NCBI GenBank assembly: GCA_040219275.1
Contig: JAVJSU010000058.1
Coordinates: 1-64,000, forward strand
Source: JAVJSU01 sp040219275
GTDB lineage: Bacteria; Chloroflexota; Anaerolineae; Aggregatilineales; Phototrophicaceae
DNA: 64,000 bases
Direction of reading: 5' to 3'
The translations under genes were made by a program, and so were the position numbers. Shown piece after piece: positions 43,235 to 51,907 of this stretch (position 1 is its first letter; each line of letters starts with the position of its first letter). The notes below the pieces were generated by a model. That model was not told the origin of the DNA. It saw only the letters and a list, made by a program, of their open reading frames with translations, and did no database searches.

Positions 43235-44437
43235 ATGACAGGAACACCACCACTCGCAGGATTAAAAGTCATTGACCAGACGCAAGCCCTCGCCGGACCC
43301 TATTGTGCGATGATTCTCGGTGATATGGGCGCGGAGGTCATTAAGATTGAGCGTCCGGGCATCGGCGATCAATCCCGCCAATGGGCACCCCCGTTTATCG
43401 GCGATCAGAGTTGCTATTATCTAGCGGTCAATCGCAATAAGCGTGGCATCGCCCTGAACATCACCGCACCCGAAGGACGCGACATCATCTACAAGCTGAT
43501 CGAAGATTCCGATGTGTTTCTGACCAACCTCGCCACCACACAATCCCTGCAAAAATACGGCATTGATTATGAAACCTTGCGGGAGATTAACCCGCGCCTG
43601 ATTTACGCCTCCATCAGTGGCTATGGGCGCACCGGACCGCGTGCCGGACAACCCGGATATGATCTGGTTTCACAGGCGGAATCCGGCACAATGGCGATTA
43701 CGGGCGAAGTCGGCGGCGCACCGATGCGCTTCCCGACACCCATTGCCGATATGACCTGCGGATTGTTCACGCTCATTGGCATTTTAGGGGCGCTCAATGC
43801 CCGCCACAGCAGTGGCAACGGACAATTTCTCGATAGCTCCCTGCAAGAAGGTCAGATGACGTGGCTGGAAAATTATGCCGGAGAATTTTTCGCTGATGGA
43901 GAAGACCCGCCCCGCCGTGGCAATCGGCATCCACAGGTCGTCCCTTACGAAGCGGTACAGGGAAGCGAAGGCGATTGGTTCATTCTCGGTGTCGGCTCGG
44001 ATAACATCTGGCAGGCATTCTGCAAATATGTGAATCGGGATGATCTTGCACAGGATGAACGCTTCACCACCAACGCCAAGCGCATCGCCCATTATGACGC
44101 GCTTTTGCCAACGATCCGTGACATCATCAAACAACGTCCCACCGATGAATGGCTAACTGCTCTGCGCGAGGTGGGCGTACCCTGTGGACGGATTAATACG
44201 GTAAAAGAAGCCCTGACTGATCCGCATGTTATCGAACGTGGCATGATTATCGAGTTAGATCATCCGGCAATCGGCATGGTGAAATCGCTCGCCACCCCAG
44301 TTCACCTGTCAGATAACCCGCTGGTCTATCGTCGTCACCCACCGACGCTTGGCGAACATACCGATCAAGTTATCGCGGAACTTGGCTTTAGCCCTGAGCA
44401 AATCTCGCAGTTACATCAACAAGGAGTCATCGCATGA
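43235..44437 (+). CDS. CaiB/BaiF-family (class III) CoA-transferase
   Basis: 400 residues. Hallmarks are GPYCAMILGDMGAEVIKIERP at the N-terminus and the catalytic Asp172 in PIADMTCG, followed by ARHSSGNGQFLDSSLQEG. Family members move CoA between carboxylic acids such as oxalate/formate, carnitine or benzylsuccinate. Its presence with the thiolase-like/DUF35 pair suggests that an acid from sugar cleavage is activated to its CoA ester. The stop overlaps the next gene by ATGA. Confidence 0.92.
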   Translation: MTGTPPLAGLKVIDQTQALAGPYCAMILGDMGAEVIKIERPGIGDQSRQWAPPFIGDQSCYYLAVNRNKRGIALNITAPEGRDIIYKLIEDSDVFLTNLATTQSLQKYGIDYETLREINPRLIYASISGYGRTGPRAGQPGYDLVSQAESGTMAITGEVGGAPMRFPTPIADMTCGLFTLIGILGALNARHSSGNGQFLDSSLQEGQMTWLENYAGEFFADGEDPPRRGNRHPQVVPYEAVQGSEGDWFILGVGSDNIWQAFCKYVNRDDLAQDERFTTNAKRIAHYDALLPTIRDIIKQRPTDEWLTALREVGVPCGRINTVKEALTDPHVIERGMIIELDHPAIGMVKSLATPVHLSDNPLVYRRHPPTLGEHTDQVIAELGFSPEQISQLHQQGVIA

Positions 44438-45567
44438 GCCATTTAGACCGTTTTCCGAAACTCACCGAAGCCGAATATAGACACATCCTGAGGACTCCAA
44501 CCGGGAAAGTGCGTTGCGTTATTGATACCGACGCACGCAACGAAATCGACGATCAATTTGCGCTGGCATGGGCATTATTGTGTCAGGATCAACTGCAAAT
44601 TGAAGCTATGTACGCCGCGCCATATTCGTTCCGTAATCGGCTGGAAGAAATCCGCCACGCCGCGCAGATTCGTCAGCAGGCGAGAACACCCGACCCCAAC
44701 GAACGAGCATTGCTCAATCGCTATTCCGGTCAGTTAGATCGTCTAGCATCAAAGGGACTGGACGTTTTCGACGATGCACAGATTGACCCGCAAAACGTCA
44801 CGATGGTCTCGCCTGCGGTGGGCATGGAAAAAAGTTATGAGGAAATTCTGATCTGCTATGACAAGCTCGGCATGGATCACGGTGATAAAGTCTTTCGTGG
44901 TTCAGATCGCTATTTAGGCTCCTACGATACGCCTGTAGAAAGCGACACGGTAACACACTTAATCGCGCTTGCCCGCACCGCCACGCCCGACGATCCGCTG
45001 TATATTGTGGCAATCGGCGCACCGACCAACATTGCCTCTGCCCTGCTCCTCGCGCCGGAGATCATCCGCAATATCGTCGTCACATGGACAGCGGGCTACC
45101 CGACGACGATCATGGACAAATTTCAAGAGTCGTTCAACATGGAACAGGACATGCTCGCCTCACAATTGCTGTTTGATAGTGGCGTGCCAATGGTGTATTT
45201 GCCCGGTTTTCATGTCGGCGCACAACTGAGCCTCTCCCTGCCAGAAATGGACGCATGGGTGAAAGGTCAGGGTGCTATGGGCGATTATTTATATGAACTT
45301 TACACCAACAATCCACATTATCCATTTCAAGGGTTGGACGATCACTTCGGGCGTACATGGATCATCTGGGACTTAATCAATTTCGCGTGGTTGATGCAAC
45401 CGGATTGGGTGCCAAGTTATTTTATCGACGCGCCTTACCTCACGGACGATCAAAAATGGATACGCAAAGACAAACCGCGCCACCTGATGCGCGAGGGCCT
45501 GGACATTAATCGTAACGCGATTTATCGTGATTTCTTTGCCAGATTAGCCCAACACGCCAGCAAATGA
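44434..45567 (+). CDS. Nucleoside hydrolase-like protein
   Basis: 377 residues. The Ca-binding signature of inosine-uridine hydrolases is modified: VIDTDARNEIDDQFALAWAL near residue 30 (DTDPGIDDA in classical enzymes). Other blocks are LALARTATPDDPLYIVAIGAPTNIASAL, interpreted as the mid-protein conserved strand-helix, and FNMEQDM. Such enzymes cleave N-ribosides into base and ribose; distant relatives may cleave other glycosides. In this operon it could supply a pentose. It is coupled by ATGA overlap on both sides. Confidence 0.85.
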   Translation: MSHLDRFPKLTEAEYRHILRTPTGKVRCVIDTDARNEIDDQFALAWALLCQDQLQIEAMYAAPYSFRNRLEEIRHAAQIRQQARTPDPNERALLNRYSGQLDRLASKGLDVFDDAQIDPQNVTMVSPAVGMEKSYEEILICYDKLGMDHGDKVFRGSDRYLGSYDTPVESDTVTHLIALARTATPDDPLYIVAIGAPTNIASALLLAPEIIRNIVVTWTAGYPTTIMDKFQESFNMEQDMLASQLLFDSGVPMVYLPGFHVGAQLSLSLPEMDAWVKGQGAMGDYLYELYTNNPHYPFQGLDDHFGRTWIIWDLINFAWLMQPDWVPSYFIDAPYLTDDQKWIRKDKPRHLMREGLDINRNAIYRDFFARLAQHASK

Positions 45568-47081
45568 GCGAGGGTGCGATGTTAAATTTGCCAGAAGAAT
45601 ATATTCGTCTGCATCCCGACGTTGAGGCGATGTTGACCTCAGAGCGCCAACTTTATATCGGCGGGCGCTTCGTTCCCGCCCAGAGTAGCAAGACATTCAC
45701 GAGCATTGATCCATCAACAGAGCAGATCATCGCGCACGTTTCTGAAGGCGACAAAGCCGATGTCGATTTAGCCGTCCGCGCCGCACGACGCGCCTTCGAG
45801 GGGGATTGGCGACACAAACTGACCGCTTCCGAACGGAGCAAACTCATCTGGCGATTGGCGGATTTGATCGAGGAACGGAGCGAAATTCTGGCGCAATTAG
45901 ATTCGCTGGATACGGGTAAGCCCTATCAAACGACCCTGACCTCGGATGTGCCGCTTTCTGCCGAGCATTTTCGATACTACGCGGGTTTCCCGACCAAAAT
46001 CGAAGGCGCGACCATTCCGGTCAGCACGCCGGGTATGTTCAACTATACCCTGCGCGAACCCATCGGCGTGTGTGGCTTAATCGTCCCGTGGAATTATCCG
46101 CTGTTGATGGCAAGTTGGAAAATCGCGCCTGCATTGGCGGCGGGCAATTGCATCATCCTCAAACCCGCCGAGCAAACCCCTTTGAGCGCGTTGTATCTGG
46201 CGCAATTGTTTGAAGAAGCTGGCTTTCCGCCTGGGGTATTTAACGTCATCAATGGCTTTGGTAGTGTGGTTGGCGCGACACTGGTGGAACATGCAGGAGT
46301 CAACAAAATTGGCTTTACGGGCAGTGTGGCGACGGCGAAAACCATCATTCGCGCTTCTGCGGATACTTTAAAACGCGTTTCGCTCGAACTCGGCGGCAAG
46401 AGTCCTAACATCGTCTTTGCAGATGCTGACCTTGATAAAGCGAGTATCGGCGCGACATGGGCGATTTTCGGCAATAACGGTCAATCCTGTACGGCGGGGG
46501 CGCGTTTATACATCGAACGTAAAGTGTTCGATAAAGTTGTGCAAAATATGGCGGACGAAGTCTCCAAAATCAACGTTGGTCCGGGGATGAACACCCAACA
46601 ACCAACGCTCGGTCCGGTCATCAGCGAGACGCAAATGAAGCGCGTGATGGGCTACGTTGAAGATGGATTTCAGGGTGGCGCGGAAGCTGTGACCGGTGGC
46701 AAACGCCTGACCGATACGGGCTATTTCATCGAACCGACGATCTTCGTCAACACGCGTGATGACATGAAGATCAACCGCGAGGAAATTTTCGGTCCGGTGG
46801 TGTGCGCCATGCCCTTTGACGACGCGGATGACATCCTTAAACGCGCCAATAACACCGATTTCGGACTGGCGGCGGGCTTGTGGACGAGCAACTTAAGCAA
46901 AGCCCATCGTTTTGCGGCGGCGTTGCAGGCGGGGACGATCTGGATTAACACATGGGGAGATACAGATGCCGCGTCGCCATTCGGGGGCTATAAGCAAAGC
47001 GGTCACGGGCGCGAAATGGGCAAAGAAGCCATCGACCTCTATAGCGAAGTCAAAAGTGTCTGGATCAAAACCGATGGCTAA
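45564..47081 (+). CDS. NAD(P)-dependent aldehyde dehydrogenase
   Basis: 505 residues from ATG 45564 (ATGA overlap); an ATG five codons later is possible. Catalytic Glu275 in LELGGKSPN and Cys309 in NNGQSCTAGAR, with PWNYPLLMASWKIAPALAAGN and GFTGSVATAK for cofactor binding. Length and motifs match the betaine/lactaldehyde/glycolaldehyde dehydrogenase group. I infer oxidation of the short aldehyde (glycolaldehyde or lactaldehyde) that the downstream aldolase would release. Confidence 0.94.
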   Translation: MSEGAMLNLPEEYIRLHPDVEAMLTSERQLYIGGRFVPAQSSKTFTSIDPSTEQIIAHVSEGDKADVDLAVRAARRAFEGDWRHKLTASERSKLIWRLADLIEERSEILAQLDSLDTGKPYQTTLTSDVPLSAEHFRYYAGFPTKIEGATIPVSTPGMFNYTLREPIGVCGLIVPWNYPLLMASWKIAPALAAGNCIILKPAEQTPLSALYLAQLFEEAGFPPGVFNVINGFGSVVGATLVEHAGVNKIGFTGSVATAKTIIRASADTLKRVSLELGGKSPNIVFADADLDKASIGATWAIFGNNGQSCTAGARLYIERKVFDKVVQNMADEVSKINVGPGMNTQQPTLGPVISETQMKRVMGYVEDGFQGGAEAVTGGKRLTDTGYFIEPTIFVNTRDDMKINREEIFGPVVCAMPFDDADDILKRANNTDFGLAAGLWTSNLSKAHRFAAALQAGTIWINTWGDTDAASPFGGYKQSGHGREMGKEAIDLYSEVKSVWIKTDG

Positions 47082-48054
47082 GGCAATTTCTATCGGTAAA
47101 TTCCGCGCCTTGCAACGGGCGAGCACCGCTGATGGCATTTTTACTGTGCTGGCGATTGACCATCAAGACTCGCTCCGGCGGGCGTTAAATTCAGAGTCAC
47201 CGGATAGCGTGACCGATGCAGAGATGATCGCCTTCAAGATGCAGGTGGTTTCCACACTCTGGGACGAGGCAAGCGGCGTTTTGCTTGATCCGGTCTATGG
47301 CACGGCGCAAATCATCGCACAGGGATTGCCCAAACAGGTGGGCTTGCTGGCGGAGTTAGAAAAAGCCGATTACAACATGCAACCCCTGCCCCTCGCGGTA
47401 GATATTCGCCCACACTGGAGCGTCAGTAAGATCAAACGCATGGGCGCGGACGGCGTAAAGCTCTTCTATTATTACGATCCCGATGATGCTCATTTATGCG
47501 CGAAACAGGACGCGACCATTCAGCAAGTCGTCGCTGATTGCACATCATATGACATTCCGCTCTACGCTGAACCGATTATCACCGACACATCGCCAGAAAA
47601 TCGTCAGCGTAAGGTGATCGAATCCGCCGTCAAGAGTGACCAACTCGGCGCGGATATTCTTAAACTGGAATTTCCGTTAGACGTTCGCGCATATCCCGAT
47701 CACGCCGATTGGCAATCCGCCTGTGAATCGCTGTCGCAAGCTACCAATGCGCCATGGGTTTTACTAAGCGCAGGGGTGGATTTTGAGATTTTCTGTCAGC
47801 AAGTAGAAATTGCCTGTAAAGCGGGGGCGTGTGGTTATATCGTCGGGCGGGCGGTTTGGGGCGATGCCTGCACCATTGCAGAGCATGATGCGCGTGAACA
47901 CTGGCTAAAATCCACCGGACGCGAACGCCTGCATCGCTTGAACGCCATCGCCGCGAAATATGCCACATCATGGACAACGATTTATCAACCCGCCCCCATC
48001 AATACCACATGGTATGCCGATTATCCTGATTTTAATAACATGAATTCTGTTTAA
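47074..48054 (+). CDS. LacD-like class I aldolase
   Basis: 326 residues from ATG 47074, which overlaps the aldehyde dehydrogenase stop. A TIM-barrel class I aldolase of the LacD/YihT family (tagatose 1,6-bisphosphate or sulfofructose 1-phosphate aldolase). LAIDHQDSLRRAL opens the barrel, Lys129 lies in GADGVKLFYYYDP, and the Schiff-base Lys197 in ADILKLEFP is present. The family splits 1-phosphorylated ketoses into DHAP and an aldehyde. Here its partner aldose isomerase and DhaK/DhaL kinase would supply the ketose 1-phosphate. Confidence 0.88.
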   Translation: MAKAISIGKFRALQRASTADGIFTVLAIDHQDSLRRALNSESPDSVTDAEMIAFKMQVVSTLWDEASGVLLDPVYGTAQIIAQGLPKQVGLLAELEKADYNMQPLPLAVDIRPHWSVSKIKRMGADGVKLFYYYDPDDAHLCAKQDATIQQVVADCTSYDIPLYAEPIITDTSPENRQRKVIESAVKSDQLGADILKLEFPLDVRAYPDHADWQSACESLSQATNAPWVLLSAGVDFEIFCQQVEIACKAGACGYIVGRAVWGDACTIAEHDAREHWLKSTGRERLHRLNAIAAKYATSWTTIYQPAPINTTWYADYPDFNNMNSV

Positions 48055-48088
48055 AGTGAGCATTCGTGAAATATAGCCGTTAGCCGTT

Positions 48089-48140
48089 AGCTCTTAGTTT
48101 GAAAAACAATGCTTTTGCTAAAAGCCAAGAGCTAAGAGCT
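48089..48140. repeat. Long imperfect inverted repeat after the aldolase gene
   Basis: AGCTCTTAG (48089-48097) and CTAAGAGCT (48132-48140) are perfect reverse complements. Further pairing is visible inside (GCTTTTG/CAAAAGC-type) and TAGCCGT is repeated just outside (48074-48087). It may be an operon terminator, a REP or a MITE relic in the gap between the aldolase and the GH51 gene. Confidence 0.45.
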
Positions 48141-48236
48141 TCCAATATTCAAGGTATTTGACCACAAAACGACTGTCATTCATGATCGTTTGCTTATCCA
48201 GAACTGACGTTAATAACCAATAAGTGAGTATTCCAC

Positions 48237-50246
48237 ATGTCTACACAAGCCACAATCACGCTCAATCCACAACACATCATCGGTGAAGTCCACGACTATC
48301 TTTATGGTGCAAATCTGGAACATATCGGACAGTCCATCTATGGTGGTGTCTGGGCGGAGATGTTGCGAGATCGCAAATTCGCCGGAAACGACCATATGTA
48401 TACCGACGTGAGTGAAGGCTTGCATAATGTGCATCCGGGTATTGGCGTGGTCGTCCCGTGGGAAGCGGTTAATCCTGACTATGAGAAGGTATTATTTGTG
48501 CATGACAACACCACCTTTTATACAGGTCGGCAATCGCAACGTATTACCCTCCGGCAGAGTGATGGTCAAGCGCACGGTATCCAACAGGCGGGGTTATACG
48601 TGCAGGCGGGTCACGCTTATGAGGTACGTGTGGTGCTCAAAGGCGAAGGTCAAACGGTAACGGTGAGTCTCGGCGACGGCGAATGGACGATTGATGCGGT
48701 TGCGAATGATTGGACGACTTACGAGCACACCTTCACGCTCAATTCAACCCATCCGAATGGCGCGTTGCAAATTACGATTTCCGACACGGGTAATTTGTGG
48801 GTGGGGTGCGCCTCGGTCATGCCCTCCGACCATCAAAAAGGCTTTCGTGCAGATGTGATAGACGCGCTTAAAGATTGGACACCCACATTTTTACGCTGGC
48901 CCGGTGGGAATTTCGTCTCCGCCTATCATTGGCAGGACGGCATCGGCGATAGGGACAAACGCCCTGCCTATCTTGATCCGGCTTGGTGGCTCTGGGAGTC
49001 GCATGATGTGGGGATGGATGAATTTATCGACTTGTGTCGGCTGGTTGGTTCAGAGCCAATTTTAACGATCAATATGGGTGATGGCACGATTGAAGAAGCC
49101 GTCGCGTGGGTCGAATATTGCAACGGGGATGCCTCCACAAAATTCGGCGCGATGCGAATCGCCAACGGACAACCCGACCCGTATAACGTCAAAGTCTGGT
49201 TCGTCGGCAATGAGCAATTCGGCAACTGGCAGGTCGGGCATGTTGATGCGGAAACCTACGCCCGCATGTATCTGCAATTTGCAAGAGCGATGCGCGAAGT
49301 CGACCCGACTCTCACCTTGATTGCGGTGGGTGTGCCCACAGATGTATACGGTCATTGGAACGAACTCGTGCTCAAAATCGCAGGCGAAGATATGGATCAA
49401 TTTAGCGTGCATTATTATTCGATTCGCACGGAAAAATGGGAAACCCCTCCCCCACGCGAGATGATGTTTCTGCCTAAAATCGCCGCCGCGCATGAAGTTT
49501 CACAGATGCTGGACGACACATTGGCGATCATGGACGCGTCCTCGTCAAAACCTATACCTATCGCCTTCGATGAGTGGAACACGTATTATGGCGCGAAAGG
49601 TCCCGGTTATATCGACGACTATAATCTGGCGGACGCACTCTATACAGCAGGATTGATGAACGCGTGCATCCAACGCTGTGATCGCATCAAAATGAGCGCC
49701 ATTTATAACCTCATCAACGTCATGGGCAGTTATCTTGTCTATCCGCTGTATGAGTGGGAGGCTGTGAATCTGGGGCGTGGTGGCGGTTGGGTTCCGGTTT
49801 CATTGGGCGATTCCCCCGTTGCGCCGTCTGTTGTGAAGATGCCATCCACGCTCGTCATGGAATTGATGACCAAATACCGCGGCAAACACGCCGTACACTG
49901 CGCCGTAGACAGTCCGACATTTTCCAGCCCTGCAATTGGCAATCAGCCCGCCTTTGATGCCGTCCCGATGATTGATGCGTCGGCAACGCTTGACCGTGAT
50001 ACAAACACGCTGTATCTCGCGCTTGTCAATCGGGATGTGAAGGCAAGCATTGAGGTCACCTTAACGGGCATCGATTCGCCTACTAGTGCGACGATCTATA
50101 CCGTTACCGGAAAAACGCCGCTCTCAAAAAATGACGCATCCACCCCATATGAAGTTGTCATCCAACAAGAAGCAATTGAATTAGCCGCTGGCAAAATCAC
50201 AATTTCACCGCACACATTTATGATGCTGGTGATTCCAATAACGTAA
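48237..50246 (+). CDS. GH51 alpha-L-arabinofuranosidase, intracellular
   Basis: 669 residues, no signal peptide. The catalytic barrel has the acid/base Glu326 in VGNEQFG and the nucleophile Glu446 in AFDEWN. FLRWPGGNFVSAYHW is the family block before them. Residues 95-190 resemble a carbohydrate-binding beta-sandwich (CBM4/9-like), and the last 170 residues are the usual beta-domain. It would release L-arabinose from imported arabino-oligosaccharides in the cytoplasm. It is the last plus-strand gene of the sugar region, after a 182-bp gap, and points to arabinose as the operon's sugar. Confidence 0.92.
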   Translation: MSTQATITLNPQHIIGEVHDYLYGANLEHIGQSIYGGVWAEMLRDRKFAGNDHMYTDVSEGLHNVHPGIGVVVPWEAVNPDYEKVLFVHDNTTFYTGRQSQRITLRQSDGQAHGIQQAGLYVQAGHAYEVRVVLKGEGQTVTVSLGDGEWTIDAVANDWTTYEHTFTLNSTHPNGALQITISDTGNLWVGCASVMPSDHQKGFRADVIDALKDWTPTFLRWPGGNFVSAYHWQDGIGDRDKRPAYLDPAWWLWESHDVGMDEFIDLCRLVGSEPILTINMGDGTIEEAVAWVEYCNGDASTKFGAMRIANGQPDPYNVKVWFVGNEQFGNWQVGHVDAETYARMYLQFARAMREVDPTLTLIAVGVPTDVYGHWNELVLKIAGEDMDQFSVHYYSIRTEKWETPPPREMMFLPKIAAAHEVSQMLDDTLAIMDASSSKPIPIAFDEWNTYYGAKGPGYIDDYNLADALYTAGLMNACIQRCDRIKMSAIYNLINVMGSYLVYPLYEWEAVNLGRGGGWVPVSLGDSPVAPSVVKMPSTLVMELMTKYRGKHAVHCAVDSPTFSSPAIGNQPAFDAVPMIDASATLDRDTNTLYLALVNRDVKASIEVTLTGIDSPTSATIYTVTGKTPLSKNDASTPYEVVIQQEAIELAAGKITISPHTFMMLVIPIT

Positions 50247-50390
50247 AGGTTTCTCCACGATTTAATTAACTATACTTCAGCAGAGGGCAAGCGACGGTTA
50301 TCCGGCAGGCTAGCGTTATGTGACAACCTGCCCAACGATGGTAAATTTTTGATACCAACTCATTTTACTTCCGCCATCGAAGGTGCATCC

Positions 50391-51083
50391 ATGCTACTAC
50401 GTCGCTTTATGCTATTATTCGTTTTCGTCATGTGTTGTGTATTGGGTATTATTCCTATATCTGCAACGAGCGACGGCTGGATACTCTACGGCAATGAACC
50501 CCAGTTTGCGAATAACATCATCCTGACCATCGACGATGCCTCGATTGAATCCAACGTTCGCATCATGTTCGAGTACCTGAGGGATCGTGGGATGACGGCG
50601 ACATTTTTCCCGAACACCCACTACATCAACCACCAAGATTCCCAACTGTGGCGCGATATTGTGAGTGCTGGCTTTGAGATTGGCTATCACACACGCAATC
50701 ACAATTCCTACCTGACTCCCGAACAACTCAGCGCAGATTTCACCCTTTTTCAGGAAGAAATCCGTACCACCTTACAAAATCCATCCTATACCATTCGCTA
50801 TGTGCGCCCGCCCAACGGCGTTTGGAATGCGGATTGGCTGACGTGGGCGAGCGACAATCACCTGATGACGGTGCGCTGGAACATCACGAGTGAGACGGAA
50901 GACATCGGCTACATGAATGGGGTTTTACACAATCGCACACAGGGCGGGAGCATCCTTCTACTGCATACCGGAAGTAATGATGTTCAGTGGCTACAAACCA
51001 ATCTGCCCTATTTAGTGGAAATGAGGGACGACCAGCAGAATCCATATCACATCACCAGCATAACCCGTGCTTTTAACGATTAA
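50391..51083 (+). CDS. Exported polysaccharide deacetylase (NodB-like)
   Basis: 230 residues from ATG 50391 (GAAGGTG upstream). Signal peptide residues 1-26. The NodB motifs are intact: Asp48-Asp49 in LTIDDAS, His100 and His104 in YHTRNHNS, the Arg in YVRPPNG and the His of LLLHTG. It would remove acetyl or similar groups from cell-wall or extracellular glycans with a Zn or other metal ion. It is followed by a paralogue in which these residues are partly lost. Confidence 0.88.
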   Translation: MLLRRFMLLFVFVMCCVLGIIPISATSDGWILYGNEPQFANNIILTIDDASIESNVRIMFEYLRDRGMTATFFPNTHYINHQDSQLWRDIVSAGFEIGYHTRNHNSYLTPEQLSADFTLFQEEIRTTLQNPSYTIRYVRPPNGVWNADWLTWASDNHLMTVRWNITSETEDIGYMNGVLHNRTQGGSILLLHTGSNDVQWLQTNLPYLVEMRDDQQNPYHITSITRAFND

Positions 51084-51108
51084 TCACCTATCCAAAGAGG
51101 AGCTTGCT

Positions 51109-51840
51109 ATGAACCGAACCAAGTTTTTTACGATGACTTTCTTGCTATTCGCATTTTCGCTGATGCTCACCGCGCCAGCCCATGCACAGGAGGATGACTA
51201 CGACAATCAAAACCGTCATCCGCACATTATTTACGGTAATGATCCCGCACTCGCCAATAATATTGTGATGATGGTGGATGACAACGTCTATGAAGGCAAC
51301 ATTCGCTACTGGTTTGATTTATTCGAGGAACGTGGCATCAAGGCGACATTTTTCCCGCATACCGCCTATATGCTCGATCAAGACTATCAGTTATGGCGTG
51401 ATATTGTCGCGGCGGGACACGAAATCGGCTATTTCACCCGTCAGCATCAACACGGCTTTAGTGCGGAAGAATTTATGGCAGATTTTCTCCTATTTCGGGA
51501 CGAACTCCGCATGATTCTGGACGACCCCAATTACGAAATCCGCTACGCTAAACCCGCCTGCTGGTATTGGGAACATCCGTGGTTTGATTGGCTAGAAGAA
51601 GCCAACGCGCTTTACGGGGTTCAGGGGGTACGGGTCAATATTCTCGGTCCAACGCCGAGCATCAATTATATGGAAGGTGTTTTTAACAACACGATAGCCG
51701 GAGGAACGATTATCTCGCTCATCCCCTTCCCCGATCAAATGGCGTGGTTGGATGCGAACATCACAGCAATCGAAGCCTTGATCGCACCAAATGGACAACC
51801 TTATCGCATTACCTCGTTGACGAACGCCTTGAACGACTGA
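51109..51840 (+). CDS. Degenerate polysaccharide deacetylase paralogue
   Basis: 243 residues from ATG 51109 (AAAGAGGAG upstream). Signal peptide ends near AHAQ (residue 27). It matches the preceding protein along its length (GNDPALANNI, RDIVAAGHEIGYFTRQH, Asp57-Asp58). The first metal His is replaced by Phe109, the Arg motif reads AKPACW instead of VRPPNG, and the late LHTG is LIPFP. Metal binding and catalysis are therefore doubtful; a glycan-binding or regulatory role alongside the active copy is likely. Only 25 bp separate the two genes. Confidence 0.83.
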   Translation: MNRTKFFTMTFLLFAFSLMLTAPAHAQEDDYDNQNRHPHIIYGNDPALANNIVMMVDDNVYEGNIRYWFDLFEERGIKATFFPHTAYMLDQDYQLWRDIVAAGHEIGYFTRQHQHGFSAEEFMADFLLFRDELRMILDDPNYEIRYAKPACWYWEHPWFDWLEEANALYGVQGVRVNILGPTPSINYMEGVFNNTIAGGTIISLIPFPDQMAWLDANITAIEALIAPNGQPYRITSLTNALND

Positions 51841-51907
51841 CCTAATCCCGGATTTTAGAAACGACATGGGGTAACGGAACAGGCGTTACCTCATTGTGAT
51901 GGCGGCG

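Noticed and set aside
51870..51890. GGTAACG/CGTTACC hairpin between convergent deacetylase and MFS genes
   Set aside because: Seven-base stem with no T-run on either strand; too weak to call a terminator.
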